From 66-474 sp035281745 (lineage in GTDB: Bacteria > Pseudomonadota > Gammaproteobacteria > Xanthomonadales > Rhodanobacteraceae), in the NCBI GenBank assembly GCA_035281745.1, contig DATEDI010000013.1:1-64000 (forward strand): 64,000 nt of DNA. Direction: 5' to 3'. Position numbers and translations under genes: made by a program. Of the stretch, positions 50,184 through 58,482 are shown one piece after another; positions within the stretch are counted from its first letter, which is position 1; every line of letters begins with the position of its first letter. The notes beneath the pieces were generated by a model that searched no databases, had not been told where the DNA came from, and worked only from the letters and a program-made list of their open reading frames with translations.

Positions 50184-51302
50184 ATGGTTAAGAAACTGCT
50201 TGCGCTTATCGCGGGCCTGCTGATCACGTTCGGCGCCTATGCAGCCGGCGTCGGACTGCGTGCCGATCATCCGCACACCTACGTGGTGAAGAAGGGCGAC
50301 ACGCTGTGGAGCATTTCCGCCCGCTTCCTCCAGAAGCCTTGGTTGTGGCCGGAAATCTGGGACGTCAACCAGCAGGTCTACAACCCGCACCGCATTTACC
50401 CGGGTGACGTGCTGGACCTGGACGTGAATGGCCTGCACGTGGCCAAGCGCGCCAGCGTCGAGGCCAATCCGATCCCGACCATTCCATTGTCGGCCATCGA
50501 ACCGTTCCTCAAGGACTATCGGGTCCTCACCGCGGCCGAACTCAACCGGACGCCCTACGTGGTGGCGGTGGAAGAGAACGCGCCGCGCGCCACCGAGGGC
50601 ATGAACCTGTACGTGCGCAACCTGTCGGCGGCGAGCGTCGGCCAGCGATTCGCCGTCGTGCGTCCCAGCCACGTGTTCCGTGAATTCGGCGACGGCGGCA
50701 GGGGCGATGAGGTCGCGCATCTGCTCAACAGCAACGTGGACCTGGTGCCCGGCCCTTGGCAGGAAGATTTCCGCAATGACGGCCACTTCGGTCGCGGCAA
50801 CGAAATCGGCACCGAGGTGCGCGTGATCGGCACCGCCGAGGTGTTGAAGAACGGCGATCCGGCGACCTTGCTGCTCACCAACGCCAGCATGGAAATCCGC
50901 GCCGGCGATCGCCTGATGCCGGTCAACGACACGCCGTACGATTACACCTTCTACCCGCACCCGCCGCAGGCTGCGCCCGCCAACGCCTACGTCATGGCAC
51001 TATCCAATGGCTACGATGGCGATTCGGTGCAGGGCCCGATGGATGTCGTCGCGCTGAACGTCGGCAGCGACGACGGCGTCGACAACGGCACCACCTTCGC
51101 GATCTACCAGCCGGGCGACACCGTGCCCGATTTGGTGACGGGGCATACCGATCGTCGCGACTTCGGGCCGAAGGTCAAGCTGCCGGCCGAGTTCGTGGGC
51201 CACGTGATGGTGTTCCGCACCTTCGCCCACGTGAGTTACGGGCTGGTGATGGACGGTATCCGTCCGGTGCAGGTGCGCGACACGATCGAAGCACCGCAGT
51301 AG
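50184..51302 (+). CDS. Exported LysM-domain protein
   Basis: This 372-residue protein has a signal peptide (MVKKLLALIAGLLITFGAYA, cleavage about residue 20-22) and one LysM domain at residues ~32-80 (HTYVVKKGDTLWSISARFLQ, WLWPEIWDVNQQVYNPHRIY, PGDVLDLD), which binds peptidoglycan glycan strands. The remaining ~290 residues are beta-rich with no known catalytic motif; homologues are found next to dprA in many proteobacteria. A role in envelope maintenance is likely; enzymatic activity is not supported. The ATG at 50184 is chosen because the hydrophobic segment follows directly. A strong terminator follows, so the gene is transcribed separately from dprA. Confidence 0.9.
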   Translation: MVKKLLALIAGLLITFGAYAAGVGLRADHPHTYVVKKGDTLWSISARFLQKPWLWPEIWDVNQQVYNPHRIYPGDVLDLDVNGLHVAKRASVEANPIPTIPLSAIEPFLKDYRVLTAAELNRTPYVVAVEENAPRATEGMNLYVRNLSAASVGQRFAVVRPSHVFREFGDGGRGDEVAHLLNSNVDLVPGPWQEDFRNDGHFGRGNEIGTEVRVIGTAEVLKNGDPATLLLTNASMEIRAGDRLMPVNDTPYDYTFYPHPPQAAPANAYVMALSNGYDGDSVQGPMDVVALNVGSDDGVDNGTTFAIYQPGDTVPDLVTGHTDRRDFGPKVKLPAEFVGHVMVFRTFAHVSYGLVMDGIRPVQVRDTIEAPQ

Positions 51303-51327
51303 GCACGATGAGGAAATTTCTTACACC

Positions 51328-51353
51328 ACGGCGCGGCTTGTCCGCGCCGTTTT
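51328..51353 (+). terminator. Rho-independent terminator after the LysM gene
   Basis: ACGGCGCGG (51328-51336) and CCGCGCCGT (51342-51350) form a 9-bp stem around CTTGT, followed by a T-rich tail (TTTTCGTTT). It lies 26 bp after the LysM stop codon and 29 bp before the dprA start. Confidence 0.85.
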
Positions 51354-51381
51354 CGTTTGACGGCCACCGTACACTTGCCGG

Positions 51382-52524
51382 ATGCATGACGACGACGAAC
51401 TGCTGGCATGGCTGACCTTGTTGCGCGCGCCCGGCTTGGGGGCGGCCGGCATCCGCGCGTTGCTGCAGCAAGCGGGATCGGCGCGCGCCATTTGCCGCGA
51501 CATCCGCAGGCTTCGCCATGCCGCGGCTTTGGATCGGGCCGCCATCGAATGGATCGGCCGGCCGGATGCCGCACGTTTGGAGACCGATCTTGCATGGCTG
51601 GCGCGGCCGGGGCATCGCCTGCTTCGCTGCGACGAAGAGGATTTCCCGCCGCAACTGGAAACCACGTCCTCGCCGCCCGCCGCCTTGTTCGTCGCGGGCG
51701 ACCCTGCAACCCTGCTGGCGCCCCAGATTGCCATCGTGGGTGCGCGCAGCGCCAGCGCGCAGGGGCTCGCCAATGCGCGGGATTTTGCCCGCACCCTCGG
51801 CCGCGCGGGCTTGGCCATCACCAGTGGCATGGCCGATGGCATCGATGGCGCTGCGCACGCCGCCGCGCTGGAGTGCGGTGCGCCCACCGTGGCGGTGGTC
51901 GGGACGGGTCCGGATCTCGTTTATCCGCGCAAGCATCGCGACCTGGCTGCCCGGATCGAGCAGCATGGCGCGGTCGTCAGCGAGTTTCCGCCCGGTACCG
52001 AAGCCCGGCCGGATCATTTCCCGCGCCGCAACCGGCTGATTGCCGGACTGGCACTGGGCACGCTGGTGGTCGAGGCGGGGCTGCAATCGGGCTCACTGAT
52101 CACGGCACGTCTGGCAGCGGAAGCCGGCCGCGAAGTGTTCGCATTGCCGGGTTCCATCCACAATCCGCTGGCCAAGGGCTGCCATCGGCTGATCCGGGAC
52201 GGCGCCCGGTTGATCGAGACCGCGGCCGAGGTGATCGAGGCGCTTGGGCCGGCCGCGCTCGCCCAGGGCGCCGGGTTGCGGGCGCGGCTGGAAACCGCCG
52301 AAGCCGAGCCGGATCATGATTCGCCCGCGAGGACGCAAGATCCTGATTACGCGTCACTTCTCGCCAGTCTGGGCGACGGACCGGCCTCGCTGGATGAGCT
52401 GGCGAATCGCACCGGCCTTGCCCCGGCCGCGTTGTCTTCGATGCTGCTTTTGCTGGAGCTGGAAGGCGTCGTGGCACCGGCCGTGAACGGCCGCTGGCAG
52501 CGGCTTGCAGCCGGTCACGCTTGA
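51382..52524 (+). CDS. dprA: DNA-processing protein DprA (Smf)
   Basis: This 380-residue protein loads RecA on incoming single-stranded DNA during natural transformation. The N-terminal helical region (LLAWLTLLRAPGLGAAGIRA) is followed by the Rossmann-like core: IAIVGARSASAQGLANARDF, ITSGMADGIDGAAHAAALE, VGTGPDLVYPRKHRDL, FPPGTEARPDHFPRRNRLIA and EAGLQSGSLITARLA, all classic DprA blocks. A C-terminal winged-helix-like domain (GPASLDELANRTGLAPAALS, LLLLELEGVVAP) ends the protein. The start is ATG 51382. It is in the order LysM-dprA-topA-tsaC seen, in variants, across gammaproteobacteria. Confidence 0.96.
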   Translation: MHDDDELLAWLTLLRAPGLGAAGIRALLQQAGSARAICRDIRRLRHAAALDRAAIEWIGRPDAARLETDLAWLARPGHRLLRCDEEDFPPQLETTSSPPAALFVAGDPATLLAPQIAIVGARSASAQGLANARDFARTLGRAGLAITSGMADGIDGAAHAAALECGAPTVAVVGTGPDLVYPRKHRDLAARIEQHGAVVSEFPPGTEARPDHFPRRNRLIAGLALGTLVVEAGLQSGSLITARLAAEAGREVFALPGSIHNPLAKGCHRLIRDGARLIETAAEVIEALGPAALAQGAGLRARLETAEAEPDHDSPARTQDPDYASLLASLGDGPASLDELANRTGLAPAALSSMLLLLELEGVVAPAVNGRWQRLAAGHA

Positions 52525-52594
52525 CACGCCCACCCTGCGCATGCGTTCACTATATATAGGGGCGGCCCCGCCGCCCATGGATTTTGTTCAAGAC

Positions 52595-55105
52595 ATGGCC
52601 AAGAATCTCCTCATCGTCGAATCGCCCGCCAAGGCCAAGACGATCAACAAATACCTCGGCACCGACTTCAAGGTGCTGGCGTCCTATGGTCACGTCCGCG
52701 ACCTCAAGCCGAAGGAGGGCGCGGTCGATCCCGACCACGATTTCGCGATGGACTACGCGCTGATCGACAAGAACGTCAAGCATGTCGACGAAATCGCCAA
52801 GGCGGCCAAGGTGGCCGAATCGATTTACCTCGCAACCGACCTCGATCGCGAGGGCGAGGCGATCAGCTGGCACATCAGCGAGATCCTGAAGGAACGCGGC
52901 CTGCTCAAGGACAAGGAAACCCATCGCGTGGTGTTTTCCGAAATCACCCCGCGCGCGATCAAGGAAGCCGTGGCCCACCCGCGCAAGCTCTCGCACGACA
53001 TGGTCGACGCCCAGCAGGCGCGCCGCGCGCTGGATTACCTGGTCGGCTTCAACCTGTCGCCGGTGCTGTGGCGCAAGGTTCAGCGCGGGCTGTCGGCCGG
53101 ACGCGTGCAGTCGCCGGCGCTGCGCATGATCGTCGAGCGCGAGGAGGAGATCGAAGCCTTCGTCCCGCGCGAATACTGGACGGTCGAGGCGAAGCTCGCT
53201 CACCGCGACGGCGAGTTCAGCGCGCGCCTGGTCAAGCTCCACGGCAAGAAGTTCGAACAGTTCGACCTCACCAATACCAACGATGCCCACGCCGCGCGCG
53301 ACGCGTTGCTGAAGGCCGCGGGCGGCCAACTGACCGTCGGCGACATCCAGTCGAAGCAGCGCCAGCGACGGCCGGCCGCGCCGTTCACCACGTCCACCTT
53401 GCAGCAGGAAGCGGCGCGCAAGCTCGGCATGGCGACATCCCGCACCATGCGCATCGCGCAGGGCCTGTACGAAGGCGTGTCGTTGGGCGGCGAGGGCAAC
53501 GTCGGCCTGATCACCTACATGCGTACCGACTCCACGCACCTTTCCGGCGAAGCTACGGCCGAGCTGCGCCAGACCATCGAGCGCGAGTTCGGCAAGCAGG
53601 GCCTGCCCGAGCACGCGATGGTCTACAAGACCAAGTCCAAGAACGCGCAGGAAGCGCACGAGGCGATCCGTCCGACTTCGGCGTTGCGCACGCCAAAATC
53701 CGTCGCGGCCTATCTCACGCCTGACCAATTGAAACTCTACGAACTGGTCTGGAAGCGCGCGGTCGCCTGCCAGATGAAGCCGGCGACGCTCAATACCGTT
53801 TCCGTGGAATTTCCCTGCGGCGCCGACGCCGGCTTCCGCGCCACCGGCACGACGGTGGTCGACCCCGGTTTTCTCGCGGTGTACGAGGAAGGCCGCGACA
53901 TCAAAGGCGCCGAAGACGACGACGAGAAGCGCAAGCTGCCCGCGCTGGCGAAAGGCGAGGCAGTTCCGCTCACCGACATCGCGACCGACCAGCACTTCAC
54001 CGAGCCGCCGCCGCGCTATTCCGAGGCCTCGCTGGTCAAGACACTGGAGGAATATGGCATCGGCCGGCCGTCGACCTACGCCAGCATCATCCAGACGCTG
54101 TTGTCGCGCGAGTACGTGATTCTCGATTCACGCCGCTTCAAGCCGACCGATGTCGGTCGCGCGGTGGCCAAGTTCCTGACCGCGCACTTCACGCAATACG
54201 TCGACTACGACTTCACCGCCAAGCTCGAGGACGAACTCGACGCGGTCAGCCGCGGCGAAGAGGAGTGGCGGCCCTTGATGGCGGAGTTCTGGAAACCGTT
54301 CAAGGCACTGGTCGATGACAAGATGGAAACCGTGGATCGCAGCGAGGCGACCGGCGCGCGCCTCCTGGGTGACGATCCGAAAACCGGCAAGCCGGTGTCG
54401 GTGCGGCTCGGCCGCTACGGGCCGTATGCCGCGCTGGGCGACAAGGACAAGGACGACGAAAAACTGAAATTCGCATCGCTGCTGCCCGGGCAGAGCATGC
54501 ACACCATCACGCTGGAAGAAGCGCTGGAACTGTTCAAGCTGCCGCGTGAACTTGGCAAGGATGGTGACGGCGAGACTGTCTCGGCCGGCATGGGCCGTTT
54601 CGGCCCGTTCGTGAAGAAGGGCACGATGTACGCGTCGATCAAAGGCGACGAAAGCGCCTACACGATCACGCTGGAGCGTGCGCGCGAGCTGATCCGCGAA
54701 AAGCAGGAGTTGATTGCCAACCGCGTCATCACCGATTTCGGCGATGGCATTCAGGTGCTGAACGGTCGCTATGGTCCGTACATCACCGATGGCGAAAAGA
54801 ACGCGAAGATCCCCAAGGACCGCGAACCCAAATCGCTGACCCACGACGAGTGCAAGGCGCTGATCGAAGCCGCGCCGGTGCGACGCGGGCGGGGCGCGTT
54901 CAAGAAGACGGCGGCGAAAAAGGCAGCGCCGAAGAAGGCTCCGGCGAAAAAGACCGCCACGAAGAAAGCGACGACCACGAAATCGGCGGCAAAGAAATCT
55001 GCGGCGAAGAAAACCGCGCTCAAAAAAACAGCCGCGAAAAAGCGATCGCGAGCAAAGCCCGCGGCAGGTGCGTCGGCGGGCGACACGCCGCCATTCGACC
55101 TCTGA
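52595..55105 (+). CDS. topA: DNA topoisomerase I with lysine/alanine-rich tail
   Basis: This 836-residue type IA topoisomerase relaxes negative supercoils. The Toprim domain starts NLLIVESPAKAKTINKYLG (residue 3) and has ATDLDREGEAISWHI, the acidic metal site. The active-site tyrosine is Tyr308 in GLITYMRTDSTHLS. EEYGIGRPSTYASIIQTLLS is the conserved RPST block. C-terminal repeats (GRYGPYAALGD, GRFGPFVKKGTMYA, GRYGPYITDGEKNAKIP) replace the cysteine zinc ribbons of the E. coli enzyme. The last ~60 residues are Lys/Ala repeats (AAKKAAPKKAPAKKTATKKA), a DNA-binding tail. The start ATG 52595 is set by the Toprim motif; upstream ATGs give no conserved sequence. The gene starts 70 bp after dprA. 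Confidence 0.97.
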   Translation: MAKNLLIVESPAKAKTINKYLGTDFKVLASYGHVRDLKPKEGAVDPDHDFAMDYALIDKNVKHVDEIAKAAKVAESIYLATDLDREGEAISWHISEILKERGLLKDKETHRVVFSEITPRAIKEAVAHPRKLSHDMVDAQQARRALDYLVGFNLSPVLWRKVQRGLSAGRVQSPALRMIVEREEEIEAFVPREYWTVEAKLAHRDGEFSARLVKLHGKKFEQFDLTNTNDAHAARDALLKAAGGQLTVGDIQSKQRQRRPAAPFTTSTLQQEAARKLGMATSRTMRIAQGLYEGVSLGGEGNVGLITYMRTDSTHLSGEATAELRQTIEREFGKQGLPEHAMVYKTKSKNAQEAHEAIRPTSALRTPKSVAAYLTPDQLKLYELVWKRAVACQMKPATLNTVSVEFPCGADAGFRATGTTVVDPGFLAVYEEGRDIKGAEDDDEKRKLPALAKGEAVPLTDIATDQHFTEPPPRYSEASLVKTLEEYGIGRPSTYASIIQTLLSREYVILDSRRFKPTDVGRAVAKFLTAHFTQYVDYDFTAKLEDELDAVSRGEEEWRPLMAEFWKPFKALVDDKMETVDRSEATGARLLGDDPKTGKPVSVRLGRYGPYAALGDKDKDDEKLKFASLLPGQSMHTITLEEALELFKLPRELGKDGDGETVSAGMGRFGPFVKKGTMYASIKGDESAYTITLERARELIREKQELIANRVITDFGDGIQVLNGRYGPYITDGEKNAKIPKDREPKSLTHDECKALIEAAPVRRGRGAFKKTAAKKAAPKKAPAKKTATKKATTTKSAAKKSAAKKTALKKTAAKKRSRAKPAAGASAGDTPPFDL

Positions 55106-55108
55106 TCC

Positions 55109-55672
55109 ATGCGTGTTTTCAATGCCGATGAAGCCGAAGCCGCCGCGGCTCTGCTGCGCGAAGGCGGCGTGCTGGCGTATCCGACCGAGGGCGTGTACGG
55201 GTTGGGTTGCGATCCGGACAACCGCGAGGCGTTCGACCGCATCTTCGCGATGAAACGGCGGCCACCCGAGCAGGGCGTGTTGTTGATCGCGGCCGATTTC
55301 GCGCAGGTGCGCGCGTGGATCGGCGACGCTTCGGAATCCGCCTTCGCGCGCGCCGATGCGATCTGGCCCGGGGCGCACACCTTCATCTTTCCGCGCTCGT
55401 CGCGCGTGCCGGAATGGGTGGCAGGCGGTCACGCCGGCATCGCGTTGCGCGTCACCGCGCATGCGCCATCGGCGGCACTTTGTCGTGCCTTCGGTGGCCC
55501 GATCGTTTCCACCAGCGCCAACCGCCATGGCCAGCCGCCGGCGCGAAGCGCCGCAGATATCCGCGCGATCTTCGGCGACGAACCCGATGGCGTGCTGGAC
55601 GCGCCGCTGGGTGGTCTCGACAAACCCACGCCGATCACGGATGCCGTGACCGGCGCTATCATTCGCGCCTGA
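55109..55672 (+). CDS. tsaC: Threonylcarbamoyl-AMP synthase (TsaC/YrdC family)
   Basis: This 187-residue Sua5/YciO/YrdC protein makes the threonylcarbamoyl-adenylate used for t6A37 modification of tRNAs. Motifs are GGVLAYPTEGVYGLGCDPDN (P-T-E-x-x-Y-G-L), KRRPPEQGVLLIAADFAQV, the aromatic/gly block WPGAHTFIFPRS, IALRVTAHAP, and FGGPIVSTSANRHGQPPARS (S-T-S-A-N). The single-domain length matches TsaC, not Sua5. The gene starts four bp after the topA stop, so the two are co-transcribed. The start codon ATG 55109 leaves the usual N-terminal strand. Confidence 0.93.
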   Translation: MRVFNADEAEAAAALLREGGVLAYPTEGVYGLGCDPDNREAFDRIFAMKRRPPEQGVLLIAADFAQVRAWIGDASESAFARADAIWPGAHTFIFPRSSRVPEWVAGGHAGIALRVTAHAPSAALCRAFGGPIVSTSANRHGQPPARSAADIRAIFGDEPDGVLDAPLGGLDKPTPITDAVTGAIIRA

Positions 55673-55691
55673 GGGGACTGGGGAGTTTCCT

Positions 55692-57053
55692 GTGTCGAGC
55701 GTTCATCCATCACCGCAAAGCCCGGGCCCGGGCGCACGGCGGAGTCTGCTGGCGAATACGTCGAGGCAGCGCGTCATCGCGTGGCGCGGAGCCGCGCCTG
55801 TGACGGTGGACCATTTCCTGGCCGACGTCGGCGCGTTGGCGGCACGCCTGCCCACGGGACAGGCGGCGGTCAATCTGTGCGAGGATCGCTACGCCTTCCT
55901 GGTTGCATTCGCGGCGTTGCTGGTGCGCGGGCAAACCAATCTCTTGCCGCCATCGCGCGCGGCGCACGCGGTCGATGCCGTGCTGGCAGCGCACCCCGGC
56001 AGCTACGCGCTGGGCGACGCCGCGCTCGATCCGGCGCCGCCGCAATACCTCTATTTCAAGACCGATGTCGAACCGTCGTCTGCCGATGCACCGGTGCTGA
56101 TCGTCGGCGAATTGCCGGCGGCGATCGGCTACACCTCGGGTTCGACCGGCGTGCCGCGTGCCAACCCCAAGCACTGGGAGAAACTCGCGATTTCCAGCGG
56201 CCACAACGACGCGCTGTTGCGCGCGCTGGCAGGCGGCGATTACCACGTGGTCGCGACGGTGCCGCCGCAACACATGTACGGACTCGAATTCTCGGTGCTG
56301 TTGCCGCTGTTCGGCCACGCGGCCATCCACGCCGGCCGACCGTTCTTCGCGGCGGACATCGCGGCGGCGTTGGCCGACCTGCCCGAGCCCCGGATACTGG
56401 TGACCACGCCGGTCCACCTGCGTGCGCTGCTCGATGCCAACCAGCCGCTGCCGGCCTTTTCAGGCATCGTCTCGGCCACCGCGCCTTTGCCGCCGGAACT
56501 CGCACATGACGCCGAAGCGCGCTTCGGCGCACCCGTGCAGGAAGTGTTCGGGTCCACCGAAACCTGCGTGATCGCGCATCGCCGTACGGCGCAAGTCGAC
56601 GCGTGGACGCCCTATCGCGGCGTGACGTTGCATCCTCAGCCCGATGGCACCCGCGTCGAGGGGCCGCAGCTTCTGCAGCCGACGGTGCTTGCCGATATCG
56701 TCGAACTCGACGGCGGCGCTGGATGTTTCCGGCTGCGTGGGCGCAATACCGACCTGCTGGAAATTGCGGGCAAACGTGCATCGCTGGGCGACCTTACCCA
56801 CAAACTGCTGGCGGTACCCGGCGTGCGCGACGGCGTGATGTTCCAGATGGATGAAAGCGACGCCATGGGCGTGCGCCGCATCGCCGCGCTGGCAGTCGCG
56901 CCGGGACTCGACGCTTGCGCAATCCTCGATGCCTTGCGTTGCGAGATCGATCCGGTGTTCCTGCCGCGCCCCCTGAAGCTGGTCGATGCGCTGCCGCGCA
57001 GCGAAACGGGCAAGCTGCCGCATGCGGCGTTGCTGTCCGCGATGGGCAGCTAA
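55692..57053 (+). CDS. AMP-dependent acyl-activating enzyme (acyl-CoA/ACP synthetase-like)
   Basis: This is a 453-residue member of the ANL adenylating family, shorter than typical acyl-CoA synthetases (about 550). The P-loop AAIGYTSGSTGVPRANPKHW lies around residues 147-166. VPPQHMYGLEFSVLLPLFG, LVTTPVHLRALL and the core EVFGSTETCVIAHRR follow. The C-terminal small domain has LRGRNTDLLEIAGKRASLGD and the catalytic lysine in LPRSETGKLPHAAL. It activates a carboxylic acid as an adenylate; the substrate is unknown. Short forms like this occur in aryl-polyene clusters, but no such neighbours are present here. A GTG at 55692 starts it, 19 bp after tsaC. A link to the LplT-PlsC fusion 1.4 kb downstream is possible. 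Confidence 0.88.
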   Translation: MSSVHPSPQSPGPGARRSLLANTSRQRVIAWRGAAPVTVDHFLADVGALAARLPTGQAAVNLCEDRYAFLVAFAALLVRGQTNLLPPSRAAHAVDAVLAAHPGSYALGDAALDPAPPQYLYFKTDVEPSSADAPVLIVGELPAAIGYTSGSTGVPRANPKHWEKLAISSGHNDALLRALAGGDYHVVATVPPQHMYGLEFSVLLPLFGHAAIHAGRPFFAADIAAALADLPEPRILVTTPVHLRALLDANQPLPAFSGIVSATAPLPPELAHDAEARFGAPVQEVFGSTETCVIAHRRTAQVDAWTPYRGVTLHPQPDGTRVEGPQLLQPTVLADIVELDGGAGCFRLRGRNTDLLEIAGKRASLGDLTHKLLAVPGVRDGVMFQMDESDAMGVRRIAALAVAPGLDACAILDALRCEIDPVFLPRPLKLVDALPRSETGKLPHAALLSAMGS

Positions 57054-57086
57054 AATGCGCGGCTGGTTGGCTGCGCGATCACAAGC

Positions 57087-58385
57087 ATGAAAATTCTGGT
57101 CATCGGTTCCGGTGGGCGCGAGCACGCGCTGGCCTGGAAACTTGCGCAGTCACCGCACGTGGACGAGGTCGTCGTGGCGCCGGGCAACGCCGGCACCGCG
57201 CGTGAACCGCGCATGCGCAATGCGGATGTTTCCGCGACCGACCTGGATGGGTTGCTGAAGCTCGCACAGGACGAGCGCGTCGATTTCACGGTCGTCGGTC
57301 CGGAAGCGCCGCTGGTCGCGGGCGTGGTGGACCGGTTTCGCGGGTCGGGCCTCCGCATCTTCGGGCCGACCGCGGCGGCGGCGCAGCTTGAAGGTTCCAA
57401 ATCCTTCACCAAGGACTTCCTCGCGCGCCACCACATCCCCACGGCGGGTTACACGGTGTTCACCACGCTGGAACCTGCACTCGACCATGTACGTGCACAC
57501 GCCGACCGGAGCGGGGGCGCGCCCATCGTGATCAAGGCGGACGGCCTGGCGGCGGGCAAGGGCGTCGTGGTGGCGATGACACTGGCAGAAGCCGAACGCA
57601 GCTTGCGCGACATGCTGGCTGCGCACGCGTTCGGCGACGCATCGGCGCGCGTCGTGATCGAGGAATTCCTCGAAGGCGAGGAAGCCAGCTACATCGTGAT
57701 GGCAGATGGCACGCATTACCTGCCGATGGCGTCGAGCCAGGATCACAAGCGCGTCGGCGAGGGCGACACGGGTCCGAACACGGGCGGCATGGGCGCGTAT
57801 TCGCCGGCGCCGGTGGTGACGCTGGAAGTCGAGCGGCGCATCCGCGCGGAAATCATCGAGCCGACCCTCCGCGGCATGGCGGAAGAAGGCGCGCCGTTTG
57901 CCGGATTTCTGTATGCCGGTCTGATGATCGACCACTCGGGTGCGCCCAGGGTGATCGAATTCAACGTACGTTTCGGCGATCCAGAAACCCAGCCGATCAT
58001 GCAGCGTCTGCAATCGGATTTCGCGACGCTCATCGAGTCGGCATTGAATGGCAAGCTGGACCAGATCGAAGTGGAGTGGGACCCGCGTCCGTCGCTCGGG
58101 GTCGTGATCGCGGCGCAGGGTTATCCCGGCACGCCGAAAAACGGCGATCTGATTTCCGGCGCGGACATCGATTTCGGCACCGGCGTAAAGGTCTTCCACG
58201 CCGGCACGAAACTCGACGGTGATGGCAACGCGATCACGGCCGGCGGCCGCGTGCTGTCCGTGTGCGCGCTGGGGGATGACTTGCCGCAAGCCCGTGGGCG
58301 CGCCTACGCAGCGGTCGAGCGTATCCATTTCGACGGCGCGTACTTTCGCCGCGACATCGGACACCGGGCACTCGCGCGCCCCTGA
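57087..58385 (+). CDS. purD: Phosphoribosylamine-glycine ligase
   Basis: This 432-residue ATP-grasp enzyme forms glycinamide ribonucleotide, the second step of purine synthesis. MKILVIGSGGREHALAWKLA is the PurD start. FTVVGPEAPLVAGVVDRFR and FGPTAAAAQLEGSKSFTKDF, the ATP-grasp lysine region IVIKADGLAAGKGVVVAMTL, VIEEFLEGEEASYIVMADG, SSQDHKRVGEGDTGPNTGGM and IEFNVRFGDPETQPIMQRL follow in the usual order and length. The start ATG 57087 is 33 bp after the preceding stop, and the gene may be part of a longer transcript. No frameshift or missing motif was seen. Confidence 0.97.
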   Translation: MKILVIGSGGREHALAWKLAQSPHVDEVVVAPGNAGTAREPRMRNADVSATDLDGLLKLAQDERVDFTVVGPEAPLVAGVVDRFRGSGLRIFGPTAAAAQLEGSKSFTKDFLARHHIPTAGYTVFTTLEPALDHVRAHADRSGGAPIVIKADGLAAGKGVVVAMTLAEAERSLRDMLAAHAFGDASARVVIEEFLEGEEASYIVMADGTHYLPMASSQDHKRVGEGDTGPNTGGMGAYSPAPVVTLEVERRIRAEIIEPTLRGMAEEGAPFAGFLYAGLMIDHSGAPRVIEFNVRFGDPETQPIMQRLQSDFATLIESALNGKLDQIEVEWDPRPSLGVVIAAQGYPGTPKNGDLISGADIDFGTGVKVFHAGTKLDGDGNAITAGGRVLSVCALGDDLPQARGRAYAAVERIHFDGAYFRRDIGHRALARP

Positions 58386-58482
58386 GGCGTCACCGCGGCG
58401 CGTGGAAGCGCTTGGCTTCGTGCCCGCGGCAGCCCTTGTACAGCTCGCGGCTTGGTAGGCTATCGCGACACGAGGGGAACCC

